Below are positions 24,895-33,785 of a DNA stretch of 62,779 nucleotides, piece after piece. The position numbers and the translations under genes were made by a program. The stretch is from Paracoccus fontiphilus (GTDB lineage Bacteria; Pseudomonadota; Alphaproteobacteria; Rhodobacterales; Rhodobacteraceae): the NCBI RefSeq assembly GCF_017356265.1, contig NZ_JAFNAW010000018.1:1-62779 (forward strand), read 5' to 3'. The notes under the pieces are model-generated. The model saw only the letters and a list, made by a program, of their open reading frames with translations. It searched no databases and was not told where the DNA came from. The number at the start of each line of letters is the position of its first letter. Positions within the stretch are counted from its first letter, which is position 1.

Positions 24895-25503
24895 TCAACC
24901 CCCGGAAAGGGCCGAAGCCTCGACCAGGCGGGCGACGTAGCGGGCCATCGTGTCGATTTCCAGGTTGATCGCGTCACCCGCCGCGACCTTGCCCCAGGTC
25001 GTCACCTGCCGCGTATGAGGGATCAGGTTGATGCCGAAGCGGTTGCCCTCGACCTCGTTCACGGTCAGAGAGGTGCCGTTCAGCGCCACGGAGCCCTTGG
25101 GCGCGATGAACCGCGCCAAGGCCTGCGGCGCCTCGAAGGTCAGGCGCAGGCTGTCGCCCTCGTCATGCATCTCGACGACATGGGCCACGCCATCGACATG
25201 ACCGCTGACGATATGGCCCCCCAGCTCGTCGCCGACCCGAAGCGCGCGTTCCAGGTTCAGGTGCTTGCCGACCTGCCAGCCGTTCGCGCCGATATTGGTC
25301 TTGGACAGGGTCTCGGCCGAGATATCCACCGTGAACCAGCCCTCGCCCTTGTCCACGACCGTCAGGCACACGCCATCGCAGGCGATCGAGGCCCCCATGT
25401 CGACCGTCGCCATGTCATAGCTGCAGCCGATCCTGGCCCGCATGTCGCCACGCATTTCGACCGAAAGAACCGTTCCGATGTCGGTGATGATGCCAGTAAA
25501 CAC
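24895..25503 (-). CDS. ribE: Riboflavin synthase, alpha chain
   Basis: A 202-residue enzyme that dismutates two 6,7-dimethyl-8-ribityllumazine molecules to riboflavin. It shows the two internal lumazine-binding repeats: MFTGIITDIGTV...GASIACDGVCLTVV in the first and LGGHIVSGHVDGVAHV...GSVALNGTSLTVNEV in the second. Each ends in the conserved G-x-S-L-T-V type loop. The ATG at 25503 gives the normal length. No FMN riboswitch was recognised in the 120 bases upstream. Confidence 0.95.
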   Translation of the reverse strand: MFTGIITDIGTVLSVEMRGDMRARIGCSYDMATVDMGASIACDGVCLTVVDKGEGWFTVDISAETLSKTNIGANGWQVGKHLNLERALRVGDELGGHIVSGHVDGVAHVVEMHDEGDSLRLTFEAPQALARFIAPKGSVALNGTSLTVNEVEGNRFGINLIPHTRQVTTWGKVAAGDAINLEIDTMARYVARLVEASALSGG

Positions 25504-25625
25504 GCGAAAGCCCTTTTCTTCGTCCGAGACCTAGGCGATACAATCATCGAGTGCAAGGTTTAGGCATTAACGCCTCGTTCATCGCGTCGTGATTTGATGA
25601 CCTAATTCCTTGAAGGGATGCGCAA

Positions 25626-26960
25626 GTGACGCAGGACCGCCACGATTTCACGCCGTTCTTGAAGGCCACCTCGGAAGAGCCGCACCAGAAGGTTTTTCTG
25701 CTGCTGCAGGGGCCGCACGGGCCATTCTTCGACAGGTTGGGCCGGCTGCTTCGCGCGGCCGGGGCGCAGGTCTGGCGTTGCGCCTTCAACGCGGGGGACG
25801 AGTTCTTCTGGTCCGACAAGGCTCGCCTGCTGCGCCACCAGGGCAGCAGCGCGGAATGGCCTGCCCGCCTGGCGCAGATCATCGCAGAAAAGGGCGTGAC
25901 CGATATCGTCCTTTATGGCGACGTGCGTCCTGTCCATGCCGCGGCGCGGTCGGCCGCGCAGGCCCTGGGCTTGCGTCTTCACGTGTTCGAGGAGGGATAC
26001 CTTCGCCCCTACTGGATCAGCTACGAACGCGGGGGCTCGAACGGGCATTCGGCATTGCTGGGCGTCTCGCTCGACCGGATGCGGGCGACGCTGCGCGACA
26101 CGGCAAGCGAGGTGCGGCGCCCGCCCGCCCATTGGGGCGACATGCGCCAGCACAAGTTCTATGGCGCCTTCTACCATTTCCTTGTCCTGGTCGCGAACGG
26201 GAAATACCGGCAGTTCACCAGCCACCGCGCCCTTTCGATCGGCGAGGAGTTCCGGATGAATCTGCGCCGGCTGGTCCTGACACCGTTCCACGCGGTGACT
26301 AGGGCGGTCCAGTGGCGCCGCTTCCGCCTGTCGGGCGATCCCTACGTCCTGGTGCCGATGCAACTGGAACATGATTCAAGCCTGCAAGGGCATTCGCCTT
26401 TCAAGAAGAACAGCCAGTTCGTCGAGCAGGTCGTGGCCGAGTTTGCACGATCGGCGCCCCGCCATCATCACCTGTTGTTCAAGGCGCATCCCCTTGAGGA
26501 CGGACGGGCACGAAACCGGCGTTCGATCCGCAAGGCCGCCGCGTGCCACGGGGTTGCGGACCGGGTTCATTACTTCCGCGGCGGCAAGCTTGCGGACATG
26601 CTTGCCCATGCCCGCGCCGTCATCACCGTCAACTCGACGGCGGCCCAGCAGGCCCTGTGGCGTGGCCTGCCGGTCAAAGCCCTGGGAAGGGCGGTCTATT
26701 GCAAGGCCGGCCTCGTTTCCGAACAGGGACTGCCCGAGTTCTTCAGGGACCCCAAGCAGCCCGACCTAGCGTCCTATCGGGTGTTCCGCGATTACCTGCT
26801 GCAGACAAGCCAGGTGCCGGGCGGGTTCTACTCGCGCCGTTCGCGGGCCCATGCGCTGCGCCTTGTGGCCGACCTGATCCTTGCGCCGGACGATCCTTAT
26901 CGCGCCTTGGCGGCCGGGCGGTTCCAGCGGCGCCAGCAGATCGGCGAACTTCTGGACTGA
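25626..26960 (+). CDS. kpsS: Capsule beta-Kdo transferase KpsS
   Basis: A 444-residue member of the Capsule_synth family, resembling KpsS, which adds the first beta-Kdo to lyso-phosphatidylglycerol at the cytoplasmic face of the inner membrane. Diagnostic features are VFLLLQGPHGPFFDRLGR at the N-terminus, LHVFEEGYLRPYWISYERGG, the HHHLLFKAHPLEDG block, and ARAVITVNSTAAQQALWRGLPVKALG, which binds the CMP-Kdo donor. It leads a co-directional group with a capsule export lipoprotein and kpsC. No kpsM/T or kpsE is in the window. Confidence 0.88.
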   Translation: MTQDRHDFTPFLKATSEEPHQKVFLLLQGPHGPFFDRLGRLLRAAGAQVWRCAFNAGDEFFWSDKARLLRHQGSSAEWPARLAQIIAEKGVTDIVLYGDVRPVHAAARSAAQALGLRLHVFEEGYLRPYWISYERGGSNGHSALLGVSLDRMRATLRDTASEVRRPPAHWGDMRQHKFYGAFYHFLVLVANGKYRQFTSHRALSIGEEFRMNLRRLVLTPFHAVTRAVQWRRFRLSGDPYVLVPMQLEHDSSLQGHSPFKKNSQFVEQVVAEFARSAPRHHHLLFKAHPLEDGRARNRRSIRKAAACHGVADRVHYFRGGKLADMLAHARAVITVNSTAAQQALWRGLPVKALGRAVYCKAGLVSEQGLPEFFRDPKQPDLASYRVFRDYLLQTSQVPGGFYSRRSRAHALRLVADLILAPDDPYRALAAGRFQRRQQIGELLD

Positions 26961-27056
26961 ACGGCAGGAAGTGATGGTATCCGCCAGCGGCACGGGCTAC
27001 ATTGCCCGCACAACCGGACGGCAAGTCCGGGCTAAAAGGAACAGGAGTTTCGAGAG

Positions 27057-28202
27057 GTGACAGTGAAACTTTCTCCTGCCCGTCCGGCGGCGGGCCAGGC
27101 CATGCGTCTGGTCCTGATCGTCGCGATGACCCTGCTTGCGGCCTGCAGCCTGCCCCGTTCCGGTCCCAGCAAGAATGAAATCTATTCGGGCGCCGTCGAA
27201 AAGGGCGGCAACGCGCATGTGATCTATGTGAACGACCACGTCGCCCGGGCCACGAACTTCGCCCCGGCCTATGGCTTTTCCAACAGCTTCCTGGGCGCCG
27301 GACAGGTCGGCGCGGACGAGATTCGCGCAGGCGACGTGCTGGGCCTTGCCATCTGGGAGAACGTCGACGACGGGCTGCTGACCTCGCTGGGCGCAAGCTC
27401 GACGGCGCTGCAGGAAATCCAGGTCGACAGCAGCGGCTACATCTTCGTGCCCTATGCCGGCCGGGTGCAGGCTGCCGGAAATACCCCGGACCAGTTGCGC
27501 CAGATCATCACCGAGCGGCTTTCGACCCAGACCCCCGACCCGCAGGTCACGGTGGCCCGCGTCGCGGGCGATGGCGCCACCGTCTCGGTCATGGGCAAGG
27601 TCACGGCCCAGGGCGTCTACCCAATCGAGCGTCCGACGCGGACCCTGTCCGCGATGCTGGCACGCGCGGGCGGTGTCTCGATCGAGCCCGAGATCGCCGT
27701 CATCACCGTCAAGCGCGGCAACAACACCGGCAAGGTGTGGCTGACCGATCTTTACTCGAATTCCAGTAACGACATCGCGCTCCGCCCCGGCGACGTGATC
27801 CTGGTCGAGGAGGATCAGCGCAGCTTCACCGCGCTTGGCGCGCTGGGCGGACAGACACGCGTCCCCCTGGGCAACGAGATGATCAACGCGGTCGAGGCCG
27901 TGGCGATGGTGGGCGGCCTCAACTCGAACCTCGCCGACCCGACGGGCGTGTTCATCCTGCGGGACGAGCCTGAATCGGTCGCGTCGCGGGTTCTGGGCAA
28001 GACGGTCTATGGCACGCAGCGCATCGCCTATGTGCTGGACCTGACGCGGCCGAACGGGCTGTTCCTGGCGCGCGACTTCCTGATCCGGGACGAGGATACG
28101 GTCTATGTGACCGAGGCGCCCTATGTGCAATGGCAGAAGCGTCTGGCGACTCTGACGGGGCCGCTCAGCACGGCGAACACGGTCACGAACCTGACGCGGT
28201 GA
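27057..28202 (+). CDS. Polysaccharide export lipoprotein (Wza/KpsD family)
   Basis: A 381-residue outer-membrane polysaccharide export protein with lipobox LLAAC30. A Poly_export/SLBB region follows: AGDVLGLAIWENVDDGLL, then VDSSGYIFVPYAGRVQAAGNTPDQLRQ and two SLBB beta-grasp repeats (VMGKVTAQGVYPIERPT; ALGALGGQTRVPLGNEMI). It forms the outer-membrane channel for capsule polymer. The GTG at 27057 is nine bases after GGAG (27044-27047); GTG 27063 is less well placed. It sits between kpsS and kpsC. Confidence 0.88.
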   Translation: MTVKLSPARPAAGQAMRLVLIVAMTLLAACSLPRSGPSKNEIYSGAVEKGGNAHVIYVNDHVARATNFAPAYGFSNSFLGAGQVGADEIRAGDVLGLAIWENVDDGLLTSLGASSTALQEIQVDSSGYIFVPYAGRVQAAGNTPDQLRQIITERLSTQTPDPQVTVARVAGDGATVSVMGKVTAQGVYPIERPTRTLSAMLARAGGVSIEPEIAVITVKRGNNTGKVWLTDLYSNSSNDIALRPGDVILVEEDQRSFTALGALGGQTRVPLGNEMINAVEAVAMVGGLNSNLADPTGVFILRDEPESVASRVLGKTVYGTQRIAYVLDLTRPNGLFLARDFLIRDEDTVYVTEAPYVQWQKRLATLTGPLSTANTVTNLTR

Positions 28203-28209
28203 TTCCCTG

Positions 28210-30205
28210 ATGCGGGACGACACGGAAGCCGCCGGTGAACAGAACCGGCGGCTTTTCGCATACAATCGCGGTTTCTGGCACGGGCCGCGCCTGCGCCGCA
28301 TCCTGGAACTGGCGGGATGGGACCTGCGGCTGGGGCTGCCCGGGCCCGGTGATGCGGTGGCCGTCTGGGGCGGCAGTCCGACCGCATGGCGGGGCCGCGC
28401 CGTCGCGGCACGCCGGGGTGGTGACGGTCGAGGACGCCTTCCTGCGCTCCGTCCTTCCGGGCCGGGCGCCGGATCGGCTGGCACGTCGCGGTCCCCTTGG
28501 CCTGCTGGTCGATCCGTGGGGCTGTCATTTCGACCCATCGCGGCCCTCGCTGGTCGAAAGGCTGATCGTCGAGGGGAAAACGGCAGGGCAAGAGCATTCC
28601 GCCCGCGACGGCATCGCAAGGCTGCGCGCGCTCGACCTGTCGAAATACAATGCTCATCAGCCCAACCTGCCTGCGCCCCAGCCCGGCTACGTCCTTGTCA
28701 TAGACCAGACCCACGGCGACGCGTCGCTGATGGGCGCGGGGCGCGACCGTTTTCTTGCGATGCTGGCTGCGGCGCGCGACGAACATCCCGGCCGCCCCAT
28801 CCTGCTGCGCAGCCACCCCGAGACCATCCGGCACTTGCGCCCCGGTCATCTGGGTCCGGCGGACCTGCGCCCCGGCGACAGCCTGTGCGATGGTGACATC
28901 TCGCCCTGGCGGCTTCTGGAAAACGCCCATGCGGTCTATGCCGTCAGTTCGCAGCTTGGCTACGAGGCTATCCTTGCGGGCCACAGGCCGCGGCTGTTCG
29001 GCCAGCCGTTCTATGCCGGATGGGGTCTGTCCCATGATGAAGCGCCCCTGCCGCAAGGCCGCCGGGGAACGGCCTCGGTCGAGACCCTGTTTGCCGCAAG
29101 CCATCTTCTGGCGCCCGTCTGGTACGATCCTTGCCGTGACCGCCTGACCGGCTTCGACGGCGCGGTCGACCAGCTGGAGGCCGAGGTGAAGGTGTTTCGC
29201 CAGGATCGCGGCGGGCACTTGGCCCATGGCATGCGTTTGTGGAAGCGGCCCTTCATTGCGCGGGCCTTCGGTGACGCGCATCGCGTCCGCTTTGCCAAGC
29301 GGCCTGGGCCTGACGTGACGCTTGCCTGGGCGGGCAAGGCGTCGGACACCCCGCAGGCGGTCCGGGTCGAGGATGGCTTCATAAGGTCGCGCGGGCTTGG
29401 CGCGGACCTGACGCCACCCCTGTCGCTGGTGGCTGACGATCTGGGAATCTACTACGATCCGACCCGTGAAAGCCGCCTGGAACGGCTGATCGCAGAAGGG
29501 CCGCCACCTGGGGGCACTGCACGGGCGGAACGGCTGATCCAGGCGATCCGGGCCGCCGGATTGTCGAAGTACAACCTGTCGGGAAGCACCTATCATCCCG
29601 CCGGAACGGCCCGACCGCGCATCCTCGTGCCCGGTCAGGTCGAGGACGACGCCTCGATCCGTCTTGGCGCGGGCGCCGAGCGCACCAACCTGGACCTGCT
29701 GCGCCGCGTCCGCCGTGACAATCCCGGCGCCCATCTGATCTACAAGCCCCATCCCGATGTCGAGGCGGGCTTGCGTCCCGGCGTCATTGCCCCCGACGCC
29801 CTGCGCGGGCTTGCCGATGAGGTCGCCGCCGCCGCCGACCCGATCGCGCTGCTTGCGCATGTGGACGAGGTCTGGACGATCACCTCGACCCTCGGGTTCG
29901 AGGCCTTGTTGCGCCACGTTCCCGTCACGGTGCTGGGTGCGCCCTTCTATGCCGGCTGGGGGCTGACGCGTGACCTGGGCCCCGTCCCCGCGCGGCGCGT
30001 GGCACGTCCGGATCTTGCGGCCCTGGTCCATGCCTGCCTGATCGCCTATCCCCGCTATCGCGATCCCGCCACCGGCTTGCCCTGCCCGGTCGAGGTTGCC
30101 ATTGATCGCCTGCAGGACGGCTCCAGCCCCCGGCCGCCCATGCTGCGCCTTTTGGCAAAGGTGCAGGGGGCGCTGGCGGGGCAAAGCTGGATCTGGAGGC
30201 GGTAG
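28210..30205 (+). pseudogene. kpsC: kpsC, dual beta-Kdo transferase, frameshifted as given
   Basis: KpsC extends the poly-beta-Kdo linker of the capsule glycolipid and normally has two similar transferase halves. The N-terminus is read from ATG 28210 (RLFAYNRGFWHGPRLRRILE...GDAVAVWGGSPTAWRGRAVAARR). The rest continues in the next frame (VVTVEDAFLRSVLPGRAP onward) to the stop at 30205. Removing one base near 28415-28418, in the run GCCGGGG, joins them into about 664 residues. Both halves show the LSKYN, YAVSSQLGYEA/WTITSTLGFEA and PFYAGWGL motifs. The break is either a real one-base insertion or a sequencing error in a G run. Confidence 0.8.
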
Positions 30206-30208
30206 GCC

Positions 30209-30850
30209 CTAGCGGCGCTTCAGGAAGCGGATCAGGCGCGACGATCGCCGCAAGGCCGTCACGCCCGCAAGCGCCACCACGATCCACAGGCCGATCCGCA
30301 GAACCTGCCCATGGCCCGACCAAAGCGGCTCCACGGCCGACAGCAGCGCTGCCAGGGTGATCAGCGCCATCCGGTGCTGCTTGGCCATCGGGCCGCCGAA
30401 GTCGGCGGGCGCCCCGCAGGTGACGCCCAGTTCCCGGACATAGGCGGTCAGGACCGCCATCGCCGCCGCCGCCCAGCCAAGCGCGGGAAAATCAGCCCCG
30501 ATGCCGACGCCGACCAGGATCAGCATGTCGGAAACACGGTCGGGAAACTCGTTCCAGAAGGGACCGTCCGGCGCACCCTTGCCGCCCTCGACCGCGACCA
30601 TGCCGTCCAGGAGGTTGCAGACCAGGCGCACCTGGCAGAACAGCGCCGCAAGGATCGGCAGGGCGGACCTGCCCCATCCTGCAACGTCTGCCGACAGGGC
30701 GAAGCAGCCCCCTGCCACCAGGGCCGCGACCATTCCCGCGACCGATATCCGGTTCGGCGTCACGCCCGCAATCGCCAACCTGCGTGCCGCATGGTTCGCC
30801 CATCGGGTCTGGCGGCTGGCAAGCGGACGGCGTCTGGACGTGTCGATCAT
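30209..30850 (-). CDS. CDP-alcohol phosphatidyltransferase family protein
   Basis: A 213-residue integral membrane enzyme transferring a phosphatidyl group from a CDP-alcohol to an acceptor alcohol. The family motif appears as LLDGMVAVEGGKGAPDGPFW...DRVSD. The four Asp residues expected for DGxxAR...G...D...D are present, but the Arg of DGxxAR is Val, as in the YnbA-like subgroup. About five membrane helices. It is the last of three minus-strand lipid genes and ends four bases from the kpsC stop. The acceptor alcohol cannot be deduced. Confidence 0.82.
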   Translation of the reverse strand: MIDTSRRRPLASRQTRWANHAARRLAIAGVTPNRISVAGMVAALVAGGCFALSADVAGWGRSALPILAALFCQVRLVCNLLDGMVAVEGGKGAPDGPFWNEFPDRVSDMLILVGVGIGADFPALGWAAAAMAVLTAYVRELGVTCGAPADFGGPMAKQHRMALITLAALLSAVEPLWSGHGQVLRIGLWIVVALAGVTALRRSSRLIRFLKRR

Positions 30851-30853
30851 GGC

Positions 30854-31801
30854 TTACCCCGTGGCCCAGAAATACCGTGTGAGATGAAAGAAGATCGGCG
30901 CCGAGAAGACGACCGAATCCAGCCGGTCGATGAAGCCGCCATGACCGGCAATGGCGTGGCCCCAGTCCTTGACGCCCCGGTCGCGCTTGATGGCGGACAT
31001 CACCAGCCCGCCCAGGAAACCCATCAGCGTGATCACGGCCCCCATCAACGCCGCGTGCCAGGGCGAGAAGGGCGTCATCCACCACAAGCCCGCCGCGATC
31101 AGCGTCGCCGACAGCGCGCCGCCGATGAACCCCTCGATCGTCTTCGACGGCGACAGCGCGGGGGCGATCTTGCGGCGCCCGGCCAGCTTGCCCCAGACAT
31201 ATTGCAGCACGTCGCTGATCTGCACCACGATGACCAGGAAGGCGATCAGAAGGACGTTCCGCCCCTCGTATCCGGGGATGGGCAGGTTCAGAAGCGCCGG
31301 GACATGGGACGCGCAATAAACGCAGATCATCAGCGCCCATTGCATCTCGGCGACGCGGACCAGGAAATTGCGCGTCTCGCCCCTCAGGGCCGAGACGATG
31401 GGCAGCAGCAGAAACACATAGACCGGGATGAAGATGGCGAAGATGCCATATTGCTGGTGCCAGATCAGCGCATACTGGACCGGCAGGACGACAAAGAACG
31501 CGCCCACCAGCGTCCAGTGATCGGACCGGGTTGCATTGGTCAGGGTCATGAACTCTCGCAGCGCGGCCAGCGAGCAGATCGCAAACAGCAACAGCACGCC
31601 CGCCTTGCCGCCCAGAAAGGCAAGCCCCAGCGCGATCACCATGACCCACCAGGCGCGGATGCGATCGTTCAGGTTCTCGACGGCTTCGTTCCGCCCGTCG
31701 GGGGACAGCTTGCGCCGCAAGGCCCAGCCAATCGCCGAGGCGACAAGCAGCACGACGCCGATCCCGGCCAGAACGGTCAGCAGGTCGGATCTGGCGGTCA
31801 T
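30854..31801 (-). CDS. CdsA-like phosphatidate cytidylyltransferase
   Basis: A 315-residue polytopic protein of the CTP transferase 1 family, making CDP-diacylglycerol or a similar CDP-lipid. The signature region SPSKTIEGFIGGALSATL...KRDRGVKDWGHAIAGHGGFIDRLDSVVFSAP contains the S-K-T and the final G-x-x-D-R-x-D of CdsA. It resembles the YnbB branch. Its start codon overlaps the stop of the upstream PlsC-like gene by one base (TGATG), and the CDP-alcohol transferase follows three bases after its stop. Confidence 0.87.
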   Translation of the reverse strand: MTARSDLLTVLAGIGVVLLVASAIGWALRRKLSPDGRNEAVENLNDRIRAWWVMVIALGLAFLGGKAGVLLLFAICSLAALREFMTLTNATRSDHWTLVGAFFVVLPVQYALIWHQQYGIFAIFIPVYVFLLLPIVSALRGETRNFLVRVAEMQWALMICVYCASHVPALLNLPIPGYEGRNVLLIAFLVIVVQISDVLQYVWGKLAGRRKIAPALSPSKTIEGFIGGALSATLIAAGLWWMTPFSPWHAALMGAVITLMGFLGGLVMSAIKRDRGVKDWGHAIAGHGGFIDRLDSVVFSAPIFFHLTRYFWATG

Positions 31802-32442
31802 CAGGCGGCCTCTCGCACGGGGCGCAGCGCAAGAAGCGCATCGCGGGCGCGGCCCAGGAAGGCGTCCTTCTCCTCGGCCACGTCAAGGCGCAGGGGCGCG
31901 CCGAAGATCACCTTGCACATCAAGGGCACGGGAATGAAGGCGCCCTTCGGCAGCACGCGGTTCAGGTTCTCGATCCAGACGGGCACCAGATCCACCTGCG
32001 GACAGGCCCGCGCCAGATGGTAAAGGCCGCTGCGGAAAGCCAGCAGGTCGGCATCGGTCAGGTTGCGCGTGCCTTCGGGGAACAGGATCAGCGATGCGCC
32101 TTCGCGCAAGGCCTCGGCCATCTGCCCCACCGGGTCGCTGCCGTCCTGCGCCCGTGTCCGGTCGATCAGCACCGCATTGAACACGTCGCGGCCGACAAAG
32201 CGCCGGATGCCGCCGCCCCAATAGTCCGCGCCGGCGACCGGGCGCGTCCTGCGGCGCAGCGGATCGGCCAGGACCGTCCAGATCAGGATGAAGTCGCCGT
32301 GGCTGGCGTGGTTCGCGAAATAGATCCGTTGCCGCCGGTCCAGCGGATCGGCCCCGCGCCAGATGGCCTGAACCGCCGTCACAAGACGCGCGAACAGCGC
32401 AATGGCGCGGCCGACAAGCGTTGCGATTGTGTCGCGGATCAC
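31801..32442 (-). CDS. 1-acyl-sn-glycerol-3-phosphate acyltransferase (PlsC-like)
   Basis: A 213-residue membrane-associated acyltransferase. NHASHGD provides the H-x4-D catalytic dyad (about residues 44-50), and LILFPEGTRNL is the canonical motif III. It is the first gene of a compact three-gene lipid unit (acyltransferase, CdsA-like, CDP-alcohol transferase). Together these could convert lysophosphatidate to a finished phospholipid. It may duplicate a housekeeping plsC elsewhere in the genome. Confidence 0.85.
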   Translation of the reverse strand: MIRDTIATLVGRAIALFARLVTAVQAIWRGADPLDRRQRIYFANHASHGDFILIWTVLADPLRRRTRPVAGADYWGGGIRRFVGRDVFNAVLIDRTRAQDGSDPVGQMAEALREGASLILFPEGTRNLTDADLLAFRSGLYHLARACPQVDLVPVWIENLNRVLPKGAFIPVPLMCKVIFGAPLRLDVAEEKDAFLGRARDALLALRPVREAA

Positions 32443-32633
32443 GACGTCTCCTGTGTTGGTGGGGGAACGCTACAGGCGGCAAGTCCCGGGAAAAAGGAAA
32501 ATATCTGCTTGGAAAGCATTGCAGCGCCAGAAACGTCGTGGATCGGGCGCCCCTGTGGATCAACCCCCTTCCTTCCGGCCGCAGAAGGGAACAACGTCCT
32601 GATATCCGGCAAGCAAACGCAGCCTTCGCTTCC

Positions 32634-32662
32634 TTGGCAATCACCTGTCCCGTTGCTAACTG
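32634..32662 (+). promoter_or_regulatory. Candidate promoter of the cys operon
   Basis: TTGGCA (32634-32639) and TAACTG (32657-32662) are 17 bases apart, upstream of cysA and within a 245-base gap. The boxes are only partial matches to a housekeeping promoter. I saw no recognisable riboswitch. Confidence 0.3.
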
Positions 32663-32687
32663 TGACGCGCAAACAGGAAGGCTGCCC

Positions 32688-33785
32688 ATGTCGCTTGTCA
32701 TCTCGCATCTTGCCCGGCGCTTCGGCGCGACCCCTGTCCTGCGCGGGATCGAGCTGGAGGTGCGGCAAGGCGAGCTGATCGCGCTTCTGGGGCCCTCGGG
32801 GTCGGGCAAGACGACGCTTCTGCGGATCATCGCCGGGCTGGACTGGCCGGATGCGGGCGGGCTGTCCTTCGACGGCACGGACTGGCTGGCAAAGTCGGCG
32901 GCCGAACGCCGGATCGGCTTTGTGTTCCAGCACTATGCCCTGTTCCCGCACATGACCGTGCGCGACAACATCGCCTTCGGGCTGACGGTCCTGCCGCGAG
33001 CGACCCGTCCGGGCCAGGCCCAGATCGCGGCAACGGTCGACCGGCTGCTGCGCTTCCTGCAGATCGACGGGCTTGCCGACCGCTACCCGGCGGAACTTTC
33101 GGGCGGACAGCGCCAGCGCGTGGCCCTGGGCCGCGCCATGGCGATCGAACCGCGCGTGCTGCTGCTGGACGAGCCCTTCGGCGCGCTGGATGCCCAGGTC
33201 CGGCGCGACCTGCGCCGCTGGCTGCGGGGCGTCCATGACAGCACGGGCACCACCACCATCTTCGTGACCCACGACCAGGAGGAAGCGTTCGAGCTTGCCG
33301 ACCGGGTCGTGGTGATGAACGGCGGCGTGGTCGAGCAGATCGGCCACCCGGACGAGATCTACGACCATCCCGCCACGCCCTTCGTCGCGCGCTTCCTTGG
33401 GCTGACGGTCGAACTGCCCATCGCCATGCGCGCCGGCCGGGCCGAGGCGTCGGGCCTCGATCTGTCCGCCCTGCCCCGGCGCGCCATTCCGGACGGGCCT
33501 GCCACGCTGTTCCTGCGCCCGGCCGACATCCAGCCCGTCCCCGACCCCGCCGCCCCCTTCCGCGTGACCGAGATCGCCTCGACCGGCGCGCTGCTGCGGA
33601 TCGTCGCCGAGTCCGACACCGGCTGCCGGATTGAGGCCGAGGTTTCCCGCCGCGAGGGCCGCGACCTTCGTGTCGGCCACGCCGTCGGCCTGCGCCCGGC
33701 AGCAGGCCAGATTTTCCCCGGCGGCGCGACACCCCTCGCCCGGCCGGCATCCGCACCAAAGGCCCTGAAGGAGGCTCGCCCGTGA
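32688..33785 (+). CDS. cysA: Sulfate/thiosulfate ABC transporter ATPase
   Basis: A 365-residue ABC ATPase that powers sulfate/thiosulfate import. It has Walker A G35-PSGSGKTT, Q-loop FVFQHYALFPHMTV, signature LSGGQRQRVALGRAMA, Walker B VLLLDEPFGALD and switch H in IFVTHDQEEAFELADRV. A C-terminal TOBE-type regulatory region follows (residues 240-365). AGGAAGG precedes the ATG at 32688. Its end overlaps the binding-protein gene (GTGA). The unusual order with the ATPase first is typical of some Rhodobacterales cys operons. Confidence 0.93.
   Translation: MSLVISHLARRFGATPVLRGIELEVRQGELIALLGPSGSGKTTLLRIIAGLDWPDAGGLSFDGTDWLAKSAAERRIGFVFQHYALFPHMTVRDNIAFGLTVLPRATRPGQAQIAATVDRLLRFLQIDGLADRYPAELSGGQRQRVALGRAMAIEPRVLLLDEPFGALDAQVRRDLRRWLRGVHDSTGTTTIFVTHDQEEAFELADRVVVMNGGVVEQIGHPDEIYDHPATPFVARFLGLTVELPIAMRAGRAEASGLDLSALPRRAIPDGPATLFLRPADIQPVPDPAAPFRVTEIASTGALLRIVAESDTGCRIEAEVSRREGRDLRVGHAVGLRPAAGQIFPGGATPLARPASAPKALKEARP

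Noticed and set aside
25504..25625. Possible FMN riboswitch upstream of ribE.
   Set aside because: None of the conserved RFN element blocks can be seen in the 120 bases upstream, and the gap also serves the divergent kpsS.
28400..28430. Programmed ribosomal frameshifting as the cause of the kpsC break.
   Set aside because: There is no slippery heptamer of the usual A/T type or downstream stimulator that I can see, and kpsC is a single frame in known relatives. Error or mutation is simpler.
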